Source: Panax quinquefolius (taxonomy: Eukaryota > Streptophyta > Magnoliopsida > Apiales > Araliaceae). Taken from it: a DNA stretch of 64,000 bases. Shown here one piece after another: positions 23,370-37,322 of this stretch. How positions within the stretch are numbered: position 1 is the stretch's first letter; each line of letters starts with the position of its first letter. The position numbers were made by a program, and so were the translations under genes. The DNA lies in assembly GCA_020205615.1 (NCBI GenBank), contig JAINUW010000472.1, positions 83,022 through 147,021 of the forward strand, given 5' to 3'. The notes under the pieces are model-generated. The model made no database searches, was not told where the DNA came from, and was given only the letters and a program-made list of their open reading frames with translations.

Positions 23370-24759
23370 AAAAATGCTAGAACGCCAAAGCAAACTTGAC
23401 CTGCTACCTGATGGCTTTACCTGCTACTATTCCCACCCACCACTTTTGAAATAAAATTTGAGCACATTTCTTCATCAACCAAAGGTGGGGCCCACTCATT
23501 CTAGAATTTTCCACCAAAAATCATTTATAAACATAATTTTCGTATCAGTCACCTCTTAAATTTCATAACAAATCATACGTTAATTTTTAACGGTTCAAAA
23601 TTTGAGGACATATACTCAACTTATATATGTATAACATATCCAAAAATCAAAACGATCCAATGGTCGGATCAAAATTTATAACTCACGTAATATAGCTTAA
23701 GAACACTGATTTTTTGGACTATGAGTCCTTTGGACCAGTTTCATTCAAACAGTCACCACGAAATATCCACAAAGAATTTTTGGGTGATTTCAAATTTCTA
23801 CATTTAGCTTACTTCCAGGGATTTCTTTTGATATGTGGCTCATCTCCTAACTCATTATACACAAAGAGTTGTAGATTTTATAAAATCAAGTAATAAACTA
23901 ATTTTCTGAAAATTTCCAAATTTCGTTCCTCATTTCGACAAAATACTAATAAAACACCTCAACATTAATTCCTTCATTTATAACCATATAAAAATATATA
24001 TTTTCTTATCATATAAATCAATAATTAATTATTCATAAATAATATTATAGAATCACAATTATGACAATCAGGCTGTTCCCAAGAAAAGGGGGGGCTTTCC
24101 GGTAAGGATTTATCCTTACTGGCGCGCAATTAGGTGACCAAACCTCTCCTTGACAGAACTTTCTAGACATTGCCAATAATGCTATCTAATAATATTATCC
24201 AAATAATATGAATTATTGACCTGATAATGGGAAATACTATGTAGTGACAATTATTGAAACAACAATAATATAAAATATCAACGCAGCAATTATTGAACCA
24301 ATAAAATAAAATATTGAACAATAATTGTTCAATTACTATAACAATTATTGAGTAGTGCCTTCTTACGTAAGAATCAATAATTCCAAAAATACTGTGCAAT
24401 ACCGTGTGCTAGTGTGCAACCACGCGTATTACTATATTTTAACCACCAGGTATTCCAACAGTGTTAACGGTAACAATTACACCGTTATTTATAATAACTC
24501 AAACTTGTCGTTTTCTTCATCCGATAGTTATTCTGTTATGGGGCCCACAAATGGTTGCGCCATCGTACGAATATTTCCTGACAACAAGAATATTCCACGA
24601 CCAAACGATTGTTCCCCAACAGAAATGAGTATTTTATAACCACTTGCGTATTTTGAAAATTTTATATATATCACCCTTAACTTTATCTTTTTATCAATTT
24701 AACCATTTACTAAATATGAAAATTGAATACTTTTATTTCATAAAATTCGAGGTCTTACA

Positions 24760-25068
24760 ATCTCCCCTCCTTACCCGAAATTTACGTACCTAGTATTTCA
24801 AAGAGTTGAGAATACCTTGCTTTCATTTCAGATTCTATCTCCCCGGTCATCATGATTTCTCCATTGCTCATCTCCTGTATTTCAGATATCATTCTAGAAT
24901 ACAGCTTCAAAACAAAGGTTAAATTGCAATACACAAATTGTTCAATTAAGTAAGAAAATTTAGCTTAGGTAAGGACACACACTAGCGAAGGATATTACTC
25001 GTCTCTCCCTTCCTAGTTCTAATCCTGAATCTCAGCCAGAGATCATATCCCTAAGCTTTGATACCAAA
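24760..25068 (-). other. Internal region of B: polypurine tract, pol stub, Met primer site
   Basis: The left edge reads TAAGGAGGGGAGAT on the minus strand (polypurine tract), and the right edge TTTGGTATCAAAGCTTAGGG (initiator-Met primer site, 25049-25068). Between them about 100 bases still resemble the last codons of element A's chromodomain (ESEMK-type sequence at 24770-24850). All other coding sequence is gone, so the region keeps the priming sites needed for reverse transcription and little else. Confidence 0.85.
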
Positions 25069-26254
25069 TGTGACGCCCCCAAAATAGGTCCAATCCATCC
25101 AACCTATTCTGAGTCACCAAATATATGGTACAGAAAACAACTACAACTTTATTAATACAATTGTGGCACAAAATACAACAACACATATACTGTGAGTTTT
25201 GATACAAATATATACCAACTGTGACTCTCATCCCAACCGTGGATAGCACGTCACAATGGCACCTTACATAAAGGTACAGTTAATAACTATTTTAGAAATT
25301 AAAATCTTTGGAAAATGCTCAAGAAAACCTTCGTACATGGGAGGCCATGCATCTAAGTTATAATAGATATCATATGACTGGAGAATTATCCTTGGTTGAC
25401 CCAATAAACCCCAAAGAAAAATGAGAAGATTGTTATCATGTTCTTTCTGATGGTGAGTCTTCTCTTGACATATAATTATCTCCATAGTCTCCAATTGAGA
25501 ATTATATCTCAACTAAACTCCCAAATTATATAGGTAGTGCTCGTAGATATAATCAGCAAGTGGATGTGCACAACCCTATCTTATGATAACACGAGGTTGT
25601 ATATCATTAGGCATCTTGTATGATAGTGGCAAAACACCCTTTCAAAGTTGGGTTCACCTCACCCTATTCGGTTCACCAAAATTAAATATCAAATGACGTA
25701 TATAATACGACACACTTATCTAAAGTTCTCAATAAAATTATTCTCATACTATTTAGGGAGAACCTCAACAAACTATAGAACCACCGCTCTATTCCTTGTT
25801 ACCCCGCTCGAATTGACTACACTCTTGTTACCTGAAAGGAATTGTGAAGCAAAAGGGTGAGCACAACTAGCCCAATAAAGAATATCATAACTAAGATAAA
25901 TATTTTATCAATAGCCTTCATTAGTAATAAATCAGAGATTTAGAACATATGGTAGATGATAAAACTTTTCAACCATAGTTGCAGCGGAATGAGCAATCCA
26001 TTAGAAGAGTCAAATAGACCATAAGATCTATTATCTTCTCCATGTTAAAAGTCCACCAACAATGTTTTATCCCTGTAATATCAATCAATAATTTCTGTCC
26101 ACAATCACGTGTATAACTCATAATCATAATTGTAGTTCTAAATTCCTCTTCTCATCCAAGACGAAGATAATTTTCATCACCTGTCTTTACCTGAAACATT
26201 AAAGATCCTGGTTATACCAAATCACAGTTCCTGTTCATAATCATACTAATAATT

Positions 26255-26660
26255 TCATCTTTGCACTATGGGCCAAAGATATTCATCAACAGTTCATCTT
26301 TGCACTACAGGCCAAAGATATTCAACAACATGACATCTTTGCACTACGGGCCAAAGATATTCATCAACGATTCATCTTTGCACTACAGGCCAAAAATATT
26401 CATCAATAATTTATCTTTGCACTACAGGCCAAAGATATTAACATCTCAAAGAAATATATAATCATTTCAGAATTTATATAGACAATAATTATAACCATGT
26501 TGATCCATTCACCTTTGCACTTAAGCTAAAGATATTCAATTATAAATTCAATGGTCATGATTATACCAGTCAACAATTCATCTTTGCACTACTGGCCAAA
26601 GAGAACCCATAGTCGCGATCATACTAATAATCTACCCATCTTTACACTCAAGTTAAAGAG
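26255..26660. repeat. CACTACGGGC hairpin array, LTR B2
   Basis: Same five regular units plus outliers as in B1, with a few loop changes (ctatggg, ctacagg, ctactgg). The ORF at 26261-26461 translates it. Confidence 0.85.
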
Positions 26661-26794
26661 AAATTCCATCACCAGGGTTATAAAAATGTTATATATGATA
26701 ATAAAAACAATATGATCAACAACTGCATTTAATTTCAAGAGTAAGATTCATAAATCAACGATAATTTGGTCAGAAAAAGAAACCAATTTTTTTG

Positions 26795-26988
26795 TGAATA
26801 GTACCTCATGAATAGTAACTCGTGAATAGTAACTCATAAATTGTAACTCGTGAATAGTAAGTCGTGAATAGTACTTTGTATTCGTACATAGTACCACATA
26901 CGTAAATAATGTCATATACGTAAATAGTGTCATATACATGAATAGTGTTGTATATATGAATTGTGTCGTATACGTGAATAGTAACCTC
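26795..26988. repeat. gtgaatagtaactc minisatellite, LTR B2
   Basis: Same array as 22868-23048, with different unit order and point changes. The ORFs at 26748-27024, which give repetitive Thr/Tyr/Met peptides, are artefacts of it. Confidence 0.85.
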
Positions 26989-27285
26989 GACACAAAAAGG
27001 TAGAAATTCCACAATAAATTTCATATCAATATTTCAGCATAATGATATTGAAGAAAATAATATCATTTACGAAGAAAATAACATTCCTTACAACTCCTTA
27101 CAATCCCTTACAATCCCCTTCCTCAAAAGAGCAGTACTTCCGACTGGAATATCGGATATGACGCTGGAGGAAACTTGCACTATTTAGCAACTCTCAAAGT
27201 ATCAAAATACTCACAAAATACGCTCGATAATATAGGGAGAAAAAACTTATGTTTTTGGTGTGATTTTCAATTCTAACTCAGCACC

Positions 27286-27295
27286 CTATTTATAG
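27286..27295 (-). promoter_or_regulatory. TATA box of LTR B2
   Basis: CTATAAATAG on the minus strand. If B1-int-B2 is a unit, B2 is the 5' LTR and this is its promoter. Confidence 0.7.
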
Positions 27296-29254
27296 GAAAA
27301 TTCTAGAACGCCAAAGCAGACTTGACCTGCTACCTGATGGCTTTACCTGTTACTATTCTCACCCACCACTTTTGAAATAAAATTTAAGCACATTTCTTCA
27401 CCAACCAAAGGTGGGGCCCACTCATTCTAGAATTTTCCACCAAAAATCATTTATAAACATAATTTCTGAATCAGTCACCTCTTAAAATTCATAACAAATC
27501 ATACATTAATTTTTAACAGTTCAAAATATGTGGACATATACTCAACTTATATATGTATAACATATCCAAAAATCACAACGATCCAACGATCGGATCAAAA
27601 TTTATAACTCACACAATATAGCTTATGAACAATAATTTTTCGGACTATGAGTCCTTTAGACCAGTTTCATTCAAACAGTCACCACGAAATATCCACAAAG
27701 AATTTGTGGGTGATTTCAAATTTCTATATTTAGCTTACTTCCAGGGCTTTCTTTTGATATATGCTCTTCTCCTAACTCATTATACACAAAGAGTTATAGA
27801 TTTTACAAAATCAAGTAATAATCTAATTTTCTGAAAAATCCCAAATTTCGTTCCTCATTTTGACAAAATACTAATAAAACACCTTAACATTAATTCCTTC
27901 ATTTATAACCATATAAAAATATATATTTTCTTATCATATAAATCAATAATTAATTATTCATAAATAATATTACAGAATCATAATTATGACAACCAGGCCA
28001 TTCCCAAGAAAGAGGGGACTTTCCGGTAAATATTTCTCCTTACTGGCGCGCAATTAGGTGACCAAATGTGACGCCCCCAAAATAGGTCCACACGACCCAT
28101 TCTGAGTCGCCAGATATCACGCTATAAAAATCAAATACAAACTTCATTTATATTAATTGTTGAACTGTCAGATAGAATACGACCACGATTAATCGTGAGT
28201 TTTAATACAAATGTATGTAACTCTCACGATTGCCTCGACCACATCCTTACAATGATACTTTTACATAAAAGTATAGTCAAAAATGTTTTAGAAATTAAAA
28301 TCTTAGGGAAGTGCTCAAGGAAACCTTCGTATACATGGGAGGAGGCCGTGCGTCTAGGTTATGATAGATATCATATGTCCACAGAATTATCCTTGGTTGA
28401 CCCAATACACCCCAAAGAAAAATGAGAAGATTACTATCATCTTCTTTCCAATGGTGAGTCTTCTCTTGACATATAACTATCTCCACTGTCTCCAAGTGAA
28501 AATTATATTTCAAATAAACTCCAAGATCATATAGGTAGTGCTCGTAGATATACTAAGCAAGTGGACGTGCACAACCATGTCTTATAATAACACGAGGTTG
28601 TATGTCATTAGACATCTTGTGTGATAGTGGCAAAACACCATTCCAAAGTTGGGTTCACCTCACCCTATTCGGTTCACCAAAATTAAATATCAAATGACGT
28701 ATACAATACGACACACTTATCTAAAGTCATCAATAAAATTATTTCCATACTATTTAGGGAGAACCTCAACAGCTATAGATCACCATTCTATTCCCCTGTT
28801 ATCCCCGCTCGACTCAGCTACACTCTTATTACCTGAAAGGAATTGTGAAGCAAAAAGGGTGAGCACAACTAGCCCAGTAAAGAATATCATGACTAAAGAT
28901 AATTTATATCATCAATAGCCTTCATCAGTAATAAATCAGAGATTGAGAACATATAGTAGATGATAAAAATTTTCAACCATAGTTGCAGCGGAATGAACAA
29001 TCCATTAGAAGAGTCAAATAGACCATCAGATCTATTATCTTCTCTATGATAAAAGTCCACCGATAATGTTTTATCCCTGTAACATCAATCAATAATTCCT
29101 GTCCACAATCATATGAATAACTCATAATCATAATTGTGATTCTAAATTCCTCTTCACACCTAGGACGAGGAAAATTTTCATCACCTATCTTCACCTGAAA
29201 CATCAAAAATCATGGTTATACCAAATCACAATTTCTGCTCATAATCATACTAAT

Positions 29255-29870
29255 AAATTCATCTTTGCACTACGGCCAAAGATATTCATTAACAATTCAT
29301 CTTTGTACTATAGGCCAAAGACATACAACTGTATTTTAAAAGAGTCAAATAGAGCATGATATCTACTATCTTTTATGAATTAAAAATTAATTATCAATAT
29401 TTTTATCGCTGAGACTCAGCTTAATAAATAAACCACATCATCGAATCATCCCTGCACTACGGTCAAGGATATTCGTTAATATCACATCCATGAATTAATA
29501 TTTCATTGCTAAAACTCAGCTCAATAATTAATCCATATCATCGAATCATCCCTACACTACAGGCCAAGGATATTCGTTAATATCATGACCACGAATTATC
29601 TATGCACTACGGGTCAACGATAATCGTGTTTTCATCAACGGTCCTGATCATGCCTAAAATAATTCATCTTTGCACCCTTGGACGAAGAGAATCCATAGCC
29701 ATAATCATACCAAAAACTGTCAATCAATGCACTACGGGCCAATGAGGACTTTTACCACATCATTTTGTAACATTACGGTCATGATTATCTTAGAATAATC
29801 CTCGGTCATAATCATACCAAGTCCATCTATGCACTACATGCCACTGATGACTTTCATCATAATATAAGCA
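29255..29870. repeat. CACTACGGGC hairpin array, LTR C1
   Basis: Loops near 29268, 29300, 29452, 29550, 29605, 29730 and 29830. Arms vary: ATCTTTG / CAAAGAT, ATCCCTG / CAAGGAT, ATCAATG / CAATGAG, ATCTATG / CACTGAT. A related cacccttgga hairpin lies at 29670. Spacing is irregular, unlike in B. Confidence 0.8.
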
Positions 29871-30732
29871 TGAGGATAATGGCAATGATATAAAGAATCA
29901 ATCAAATGAGATAAAAGATAAATATTAAACATTTATAATACAATTTATTCAGCGTTCAATAATAACCAAATGTTATTAATCACTTAATAATCTCATAATC
30001 TAATATCATTAATATTATAACAATATTTTAATCATTTCTTAAACATATAAATAATTTATTTCAATTGTTTACTTTATCAAATAATGCATTTAATCATTCA
30101 AAAATGACATACTCATAAGATTTCATCATCAATGATCACATCCCTCATCAAAAATCTGCATATACCCTATATAGGATTCCCAAGCCATAAAATCCTATTT
30201 TTCAATTTTATTACTTCACATAACATATTTAATTCATTTACTCATAACTAGTTCATTTTCATGAAAAATACCAAATCAGTCCCAAAAATATTTTATTTCT
30301 AGGATTTAGCATAATATAGTCCCATATTGAACATATATTTTTCTCAAAATTTTTAAAATTCATTAACTATTTTTCATATGGCTAAAACTGCCAAATATAT
30401 AAACATTTATCATAAATTCTACTTTTGTCCAAAAATTCCGAAATTTACAGGATATACTCCTATTATATACATGTACTCCCAATAAATATTTCACCAATTT
30501 TGGAGTTAACCACAAGAAGTTATAAGGGTTTACTTTTAAAATAATCTTTTCCTATAAAATTCATAACTCCTAATCTATACATCCAAAAATTGTCATTTTT
30601 GGACACAATCTAGAGAACTCATCAGATTATCATTTCAAATTTTTCCAGAATTTTTGAGAATCATAAAAATTACAAAACTGCCCCTAGCAGAAACCCCTTT
30701 TGAATGAAAATACTATTGATATCAATACGAAG

Positions 30733-31165
30733 GATCATTTACCATGCATGCGGTAGTCCACATAGACAGGTTATTCCAACAGAATAATAAAGCATGGAAT
30801 AACAGAAGAATTCACCATGCCTGCGATAGACCGCACAGATATATTATTTCCAACAGAATAATAAAGAATGAAATAACAACGAAATTCACCATGCATGCGA
30901 TAGACCGCACAGACAGGTTATTCCAACAGAATAATAAAGAATGGAATCAGGTCATGAGTAAACGCACAGACAAGATATTCCGATAGAATAATAAAGAATA
31001 GAATAATAGAAGAATTTCACCATGTATGTGGTACTTCGCATAGACAGGTTATTCCAACATAATAATAAAGAATGGAATAACAGAAGAATTTCACCAAGTA
31101 TAGGATAGTCCGCGTATACAAGTTATTCCAACAGAATAATAAAGAATGGAATAACAGAAGTTCTC
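30733..31165. repeat. Hairpin minisatellite (ttattcca...tggaataa), LTR C1
   Basis: About six units of 66-72 bp. The open frame at 30744-30986 is generated by the repeat period being close to a multiple of three; it is repeated almost unchanged at 40333 and is not a gene. Confidence 0.85.
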
Positions 31166-31341
31166 TTTATGAATACAAAAGAAATAATACCCCTTACGAG
31201 TACAACAAATAATATTCCTTACCTTAAAAAAAAACTAGATATAGGAGTAGTGAAGTAGCAGAATACTTTTCTTTTTTCTCTCTATAGTTTCTCTCTCTAG
31301 AGTTTCAGTGAATTCGTAAGAAATAATGAAAGAATGAGCTT

Positions 31342-31351
31342 CTATTTATTG
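31342..31351 (-). promoter_or_regulatory. Degenerate TATA box of LTR C1
   Basis: CAATAAATAG on the minus strand where C2, A and D have CTATAAATAG. One substitution weakens the box. Confidence 0.55.
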
Positions 31352-31617
31352 GAGAATGGACTGAATAGTAACTAATTCATGAACGGTCAAGATTGATTCA
31401 CTTTTAAACGGACGGTCCATATTGATTTATTATGCAGTATTAATAAAATATTCTAATAAAACAAAATCTTTTAAATAAAATATAATATATTCTATTTATA
31501 GTCTAATAAAACAAATAACCTTATAAAAGTATTTTATTTTATATAAAAAGATTTTACTATGCAAACACTATGCAGACACTATGCAATACTATGCATAATA
31601 AAATATAATATATTCTA

Positions 31618-34600
31618 TTTCACTACAAAAAAAATGGCCATCTACGACCAATGATATCAAATCGCAGACTATCTCGGTCACGATAATAATAATAATGATA
31701 GATATCTGCTAATCGATAAGGATTCTCGTCGCTAGTATATATCCGCGATCAGATCGCGGTCATTGATCGGTCACCGAGAAGAATTCCCCCAAAATTTGGT
31801 GCAAAACTTTGGCGTGGCGATTATTTTATCGGATCAAATAGCGCGACGCGGTCGCTTATATGTCCACATCATTAAAAACTAGCGGCCGCGATGCGGTCGG
31901 CGATGGATGGCGGCCGATCCTTATAACCTGAATCAGATTCAGTTCGCTTCGATCAATCTGAGAAAAAAGAAAGAAAAGAGGAGAAGAGGGAGTAAGGGGG
32001 AAGAGAAGAGGAGGAGAGGCTGAGCCATTGCTGTACCAACGCCGACCATTATCGACCACCCTAGCCGCCACCATCGCACCATTCTTGCATTACCACCGCG
32101 ACCACCACCGGTAACCCCAATTAACCCCTAATTGATAGTTTGTGTGAGCTTAATGTTTCATTATAAGGTTTCTAAATTACTAGTCTTTCTTGAAATTGAT
32201 GTTTTCGAGTGTAATATTACCATATTTAAAAATCATTGCTTGTGGGTGGAAATAATTGCATACTAATTCTTGATTAAATTGAAAGATGAAATGAAGTTAT
32301 ACTTTCTCTAATCTCGAAAATTGGACTTCAATTTCTCCTTTTGATGTCCAAAAATGAGGCTCTTTGTTAAAATTAATGTGCTTCATTCATCATTGTTTGA
32401 TTATGATGTTGTGATTGGTTATGTTAATGTTGAAAACATTAACTTTCTAAATATTTGACTTTTGATGGTGGATTATCATTTTGAGGCATAATTTTAGTTA
32501 AAGTATAATGCAATGAAGTATAATTTCATGACTTGTGCTACTATTATCTTTCATTCTCACCCTAATTTGCTTGTCAATTTGAAGAAAAATAGTTGGGATT
32601 GTCTAGTTTCTTTTTCAAGTTGGTGTGTTTATCTGGAATTGGTTAGTGAGTTTTATGATCACATGGAATTTATAAAAGATGTTGGTACTTTGCATAGTAT
32701 AGCTACTTATGTCCAAGGTAGGAAAATAGTGCGACATCTGATTTGTTTTGCTTGAAGCATTTGACCTTGACCCTTGTATGCTAAATCGCCAAAGGTAATC
32801 GCTATGTCTTTCCTCTTGATGATTTCGATGATTAACAGTCTAGTAAGTACATTTTGTCCACATTCTATTTGCCTACTTAGTGTCAATTCTTGAGTAAGAT
32901 ACCTAGGCACAATTTTATGCCTGTAAGGTTTTATAAAAAGGTTTGTCCTTTTGGACCGTGATACCATGAAGGGTATTACGAATGAGTCCTTAAACATTAA
33001 CTCCGTCCTATTTTCTCGTTAACATCTTTTGAACATTGTTTTTAAACAAGCTGTATGGGTTATGGGTTATTGTTGTCTAAATTGCTTAAGTACTTGGAGT
33101 TGTACTTAGTTTCACCCCAAAGCCAAGTTCTTAAAATAAGCAATTTTGTGTCTCATTTAGTAATTCCTCCCAATCCTTTGATTATTTTCAACAAAATGAG
33201 AGTGACTCAAATGGACATACTAATATGGAGAGTCAGATTGTAATTTTAAGCAGCATGCAACATATTTTGTTTGAAAATCAGAACTCCATCCAAGCACTGT
33301 TGCAGAAACTTGATTTCGACAATACGATTGTCCGAATACTTTGTCAACTCTTGTGGGGCGATTTATAGGTGCTTAAAAATAGAACCCTACCAATTATTCT
33401 TTGGATAGTCTTCTCCTTATGGAATATGTGTGTGTATATATTGACTTTTGTGTTCTTTACGCACTCATAAGCTCATACACCTCGACACCTTTCAATTTCA
33501 GGTTGGTTTATATGAGACATATTGTGAATATTGTACTATAATGCTCATACATTTATGCTCATACATTGTGAATATTGGATTCTCCTAAATTGTGCCTTGA
33601 ATTATAGTTGTGCACATTACATTTTGTGTGTTGGGATTATATTTTCTTTGAAATTGGTCAAGTATGCATGCCCTCGTGCATGTGGATAGTCCATATTATA
33701 GGGAGACTCTACCGAATTTTTTTTCATATATAAGTCAAATGGCCATATAACTTGAACATGAGTATAACATAAAACATAACTAGGAATTAAGTTTATCCAT
33801 AATTCAATCAAGAAGAAGGTTCAAGGAAGTTTTTCCATAATTCACAGTCGATATGGTGTGTTGTGCAAATTCTTGCTTAAAAATCATTGAAAATAAGCTT
33901 TGTAGAACAATGAACACTAAAATAGTGAATCACCAATTTAAGCTCTCTTTTCAAGCCTAAGGTGAGCTTTGATAAGTCAAAATGAGTTAGATGATTAAAT
34001 AAAGTTTGGTGATGCTAAAAGTAACCTTAAGTAACTTAAATATACACGCCTAGACTATCCTAGTGGCCTAGACTATCCTATCATATTGTCCTTTTGTTTA
34101 CATACAATTACATATCCTGATGTTCTCTATATCCCTGACATGTTTATGTACCTTTCATTTATAACTTATACTAACATCCTAAATTTTTTATTTATAGATG
34201 TCTTCGAACTGAAGCCACGAAAGCCTTGGTAGTAGGGTGGGGCCCTAATCATGTGCCGAAGGCCCCGGCTAATCCGGATGATCGCATTCTTATACAGATC
34301 CGTCCTCCTCCAGATAGCACATAAGTTAAACATCGTGTATATATATATATATATATATATAAGGGTTTTAATATAAATTATTGTATATTGTAGTGATTTT
34401 CAAGATAGTAAAATTGTGAAGTGCATTTCACAATTATGCTTCTGAAGGCCACGCCGGTGATTACATAATGGCGAACACACCTCTCGCCCATAAGGATCTT
34501 GATTTAATTTGAATTTGGTATATTTTTTATCACTCGATAGATAATACATAGTTAATCAAATAATATTGCTTAGTAATATACTTGATTTTAATATTATTAT

Positions 34601-36367
34601 TGTTATTTTATTTGCGTAAACGATATAGATGGGACGACTTACGTGCATCGATTATTCGAGACACTATTACGCGTGCGCCATACGAACTAAAGATAATTTG
34701 AACAAGGAAGCGACAAAAAGCCCCGCACAATCTTTGAGATTGACCATCCGGGGCGAGGTGAGCGATATATGTATGAGCATAGCCCCTGGTGATACGCACG
34801 TGACCCATATGGGTGCAGATGTGTGACCGATGGAAAGTCGAGAGTCGGGTCAAGAGGCGCAAGCGCCGCCTCGAATGCAGATCCTCAGTGTATCGAGGCG
34901 TATGACAAGGCAAAAGGCACGTGTCGAGGCGAAGTATATATCACAATTGCAACACATTCTTTGCCAGAGGTACGTATGTTATGTTCTGATCATCTTTTGT
35001 AGCTAAAATATCACATGTTTACATAATAATATAGAGAAATGAACTATAGGAGTCTCGGTCTCAAAGGTCAACCTATCAATTGGTTGGATGTGTATGTAGC
35101 CACCGCGATGGTCTACTGAAAAGTCATTCGAGATAAGCGGTAATAAGTTCACTTTATCCTAATATGTTGTTTATAAATTGTAACGATCTTCTTTAGTATT
35201 TTTTTATTTATTTTAACTATTTAATTGTTCATCTTCCGGACGGGACACTTATAAGGGCTTAATGAGCGAGCGCTATCTGAAGGCACCCCGTGTCCGTCGA
35301 TTGATCAAGAATTATGGGAGAGGCATCCATCGTGAAGAAAAATTATGTCAAAGGCCGAGGACAAAGACGGCGCTCGACCATCAAATGTAGCGAGCTCTAC
35401 CACCAGTCTACCACATCGTCGGGTATTCCACCTATCATACTCCTGGCGATCGTGTGAGAGCGATCTGTCGGGATCGTGATCTTCTTCAGATATCTTGGGC
35501 GGGCATCTGCAGTCTCACGAGTCTGATGAGTTGGCGGAGGCGATGTATGTGGCGGCGGCGAGCGGGAAGTGACAACAACAGGAGGCGGTATATATATATC
35601 GTTTATTGTTTAGCTACATTGTCTTATATGTTTATAGTCTCGAAAGTCGATGTCTTACTTATATGTAACATATATGTTCTATTACTTTGATAATTCTGGG
35701 ATCCTAATTTGGATGATCCGTGAAGAGCGCTAGACTTATTTTTTAGATTTTTAAAGCCTTGTACTCTTTTAGATTCATTCTTTGGACAATTGTATTAGTT
35801 TATATGGATGTTTACGATAACGATTATATTGTGTTGGAGGAATGTTTTGTATTGTATTGGATGAATGTTTATTCATGGATGAATGTTTTGTATTGTATTG
35901 GATGGATGTTAATATGGATGCTTTATATATATATATATATATATAAGCGTGTTGGGATTGAAAGCGGTACAAAGCGGGTTATTTTGGGAAATCAATAAAA
36001 TAGGCAAAATTTAAAAAAAAAAATCATCGAATCGCGATCGCGATCGTCGCTAAAAAATATATCGTGACAAGCTTGAATCTAGCGGCCCGTGCGGTCGCTA
36101 TTATCGATTCGTCACGACACGTGTGACACGTCCACGCATTTATTGAATGACTCAAAGATAAGTTATAATATAGCGGTATCGATTTGCCGCTAATTGCGAT
36201 TCGCTAATAATTCGGTCGCTATTGGTGGTCGTTGATGTCCTTCCAATGACAGATTATCTGCGATTTCGTATCAATGATCGTGACACGATCATAAATAGCT
36301 ATCTCATGACCGTATCGCGATTCATTTGATGTCTTGATCATTGATAAGCCTTTTTGTTGTAGTGTTT
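31618..36367. mobile_element. CACTA (En/Spm) transposon CACTA-1 with TTT duplication
   Basis: It starts CACTACAAAAAAAATGG at 31621 and ends TTTTTGTTGTAGTG at 36364 (4744 bp), flanked by TTT on both sides (31618-31620 and 36365-36367). The same LTR sequence without the insertion, tattctatttatagtc, occurs just upstream near 31490, which confirms the target site. Both ends carry GC-rich subterminal motifs such as gcggtcgcta and tagcggcc, typical of transposase-binding repeats. The interior is AT-rich, with no intact transposase. Confidence 0.93.
32050..35600 (+). pseudogene. Possible decayed gene remnants inside CACTA-1
   Basis: Patches of higher GC at 34200-34325, 34440-34500, 34620-34975 and 35225-35590 are separated by AT-rich, intron-like DNA. 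The first follows a plausible acceptor (ttatttatag) and an atg, but a stop follows within five codons. One frame includes a PDDRILIQI-like run resembling the start of plant Ptta/En-Spm transposase proteins. The match is weak and no frame is kept. The listed ORFs (32513, 34608, 34629, 35454) are short and unconvincing. Confidence 0.3.
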
Positions 36368-36564
36368 ATAGTCTAATAAAACAAATAACTTTATAAAAGT
36401 ATTCTATTTTATATAAAAAGATTTTACTATGCAAAACACTATGCATAATAGAATATAATATATTCTATTTATAGTCTAATAAAACAAATAACTTTATATA
36501 AGTATTACATTTTTTATATATAAAGCTTTTACGTTTTATTACATTAATAATACTAATAAAACAA

Positions 36565-36569
<5 letters not shown>

Positions 36570-36609
<40 letters not shown>
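36570..36609. repeat. (AT)n microsatellite in LTR C1
   Basis: A dinucleotide run at the position where C2 has a shorter interrupted run (41396-41415). The two LTRs have diverged here by slippage. Confidence 0.9.
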
Positions 36610-36613
<4 letters not shown>

Positions 36614-37322
36614 TCCGTGACTTCATAAAAAGACACCTCAATATATTTAACAACATTTATCGTCATTATTATAATTCACAATATTAATCGACCAAGTCAC
36701 TCCCAGGAAAGAGGGGGCTTTTCAATAAGGATTTCTCCCTATTGGTGCACCATTAGGTGACCAAACCTCTCCTTGGCAGAACTTCTAGACATCGTTGATA
36801 TTGCAAGTAATGATATTAATAACTCTGTCATCTCAATTATTGATTTAATAATATATAAAATATCGACAATAATTGAATCAAATAACGTGAGATACTATGC
36901 AACAATTACTGTAGTAATAATTGAACAAAACTTAGTGACTTCTCACGTAAGCATCAATAATCAATACCGTGTGCTACTATGCAACCAACAGCAGACATCG
37001 CATTTTTAACAAGGGTGTTTCAACAGTTAACGGTAAAACTTCCGCCGTTATTTTCATAAAAATATTTTTGTCGTTTTCTCAATCCGACAATAATTCTGTT
37101 GTGGGGTCCACCAATGATTGTGTCGTTGTACAAATATTCCCTGATAAAAAGAATATTCTCCGACTAATCAAATATTCCCCGACACAATGAATATTTTATA
37201 TCAACTGGCCTACTTTGCAAAATTTTCACATATCACTCTTAACTTTAAACTTTTATCAATTTAACTATTTACCAAAATAGAAAAATTGAATACTTTTATT
37301 TCATAAAATTCGGGGTCTCACA

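Larger units (their letters stand above)
21149..24759 (-). repeat. LTR B1
   Basis: TGTGACGCCCCC to GGTCTTACA, 3611 bp. The first 750 bases (for example the segment around gggttcacctcaccctattc at 21727) are shared with C but absent from A. A hairpin array, a gaatagtaac minisatellite, the TATA box and a 1.4-kb AT-rich U3 follow. The ORFs at 22140-22539 translate the hairpin array. Confidence 0.88.
25069..28066 (-). repeat. LTR B2, first part
   Basis: Nearly identical to B1 through its hairpin array, minisatellite and TATA box, ending in ggtgaccaaa, where element C starts. B1 continues cctctcc at this point. The rest of B2 probably resumes at 41992, with about 190 bases missing. Confidence 0.85.
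28067..37322 (-). repeat. LTR C1 (interrupted by CACTA-1)
   Basis: TGTGACGCCCCC to GGGGTCTCACA. It contains about 900 bases shared with B, a hairpin array, about 800 bases of unique AT-rich sequence (29930-30730), the ttattcca minisatellite, a promoter region, and duplicated tctatttatagtctaataaaac-type units. Its sequence resumes at 36365 after the CACTA insertion. Confidence 0.85.

Noticed and set aside
31620..36364. CACTA-1 as a Helitron or MULE
   Set aside because: The CACTA termini in inverted orientation with a 3-bp TTT duplication exclude both.
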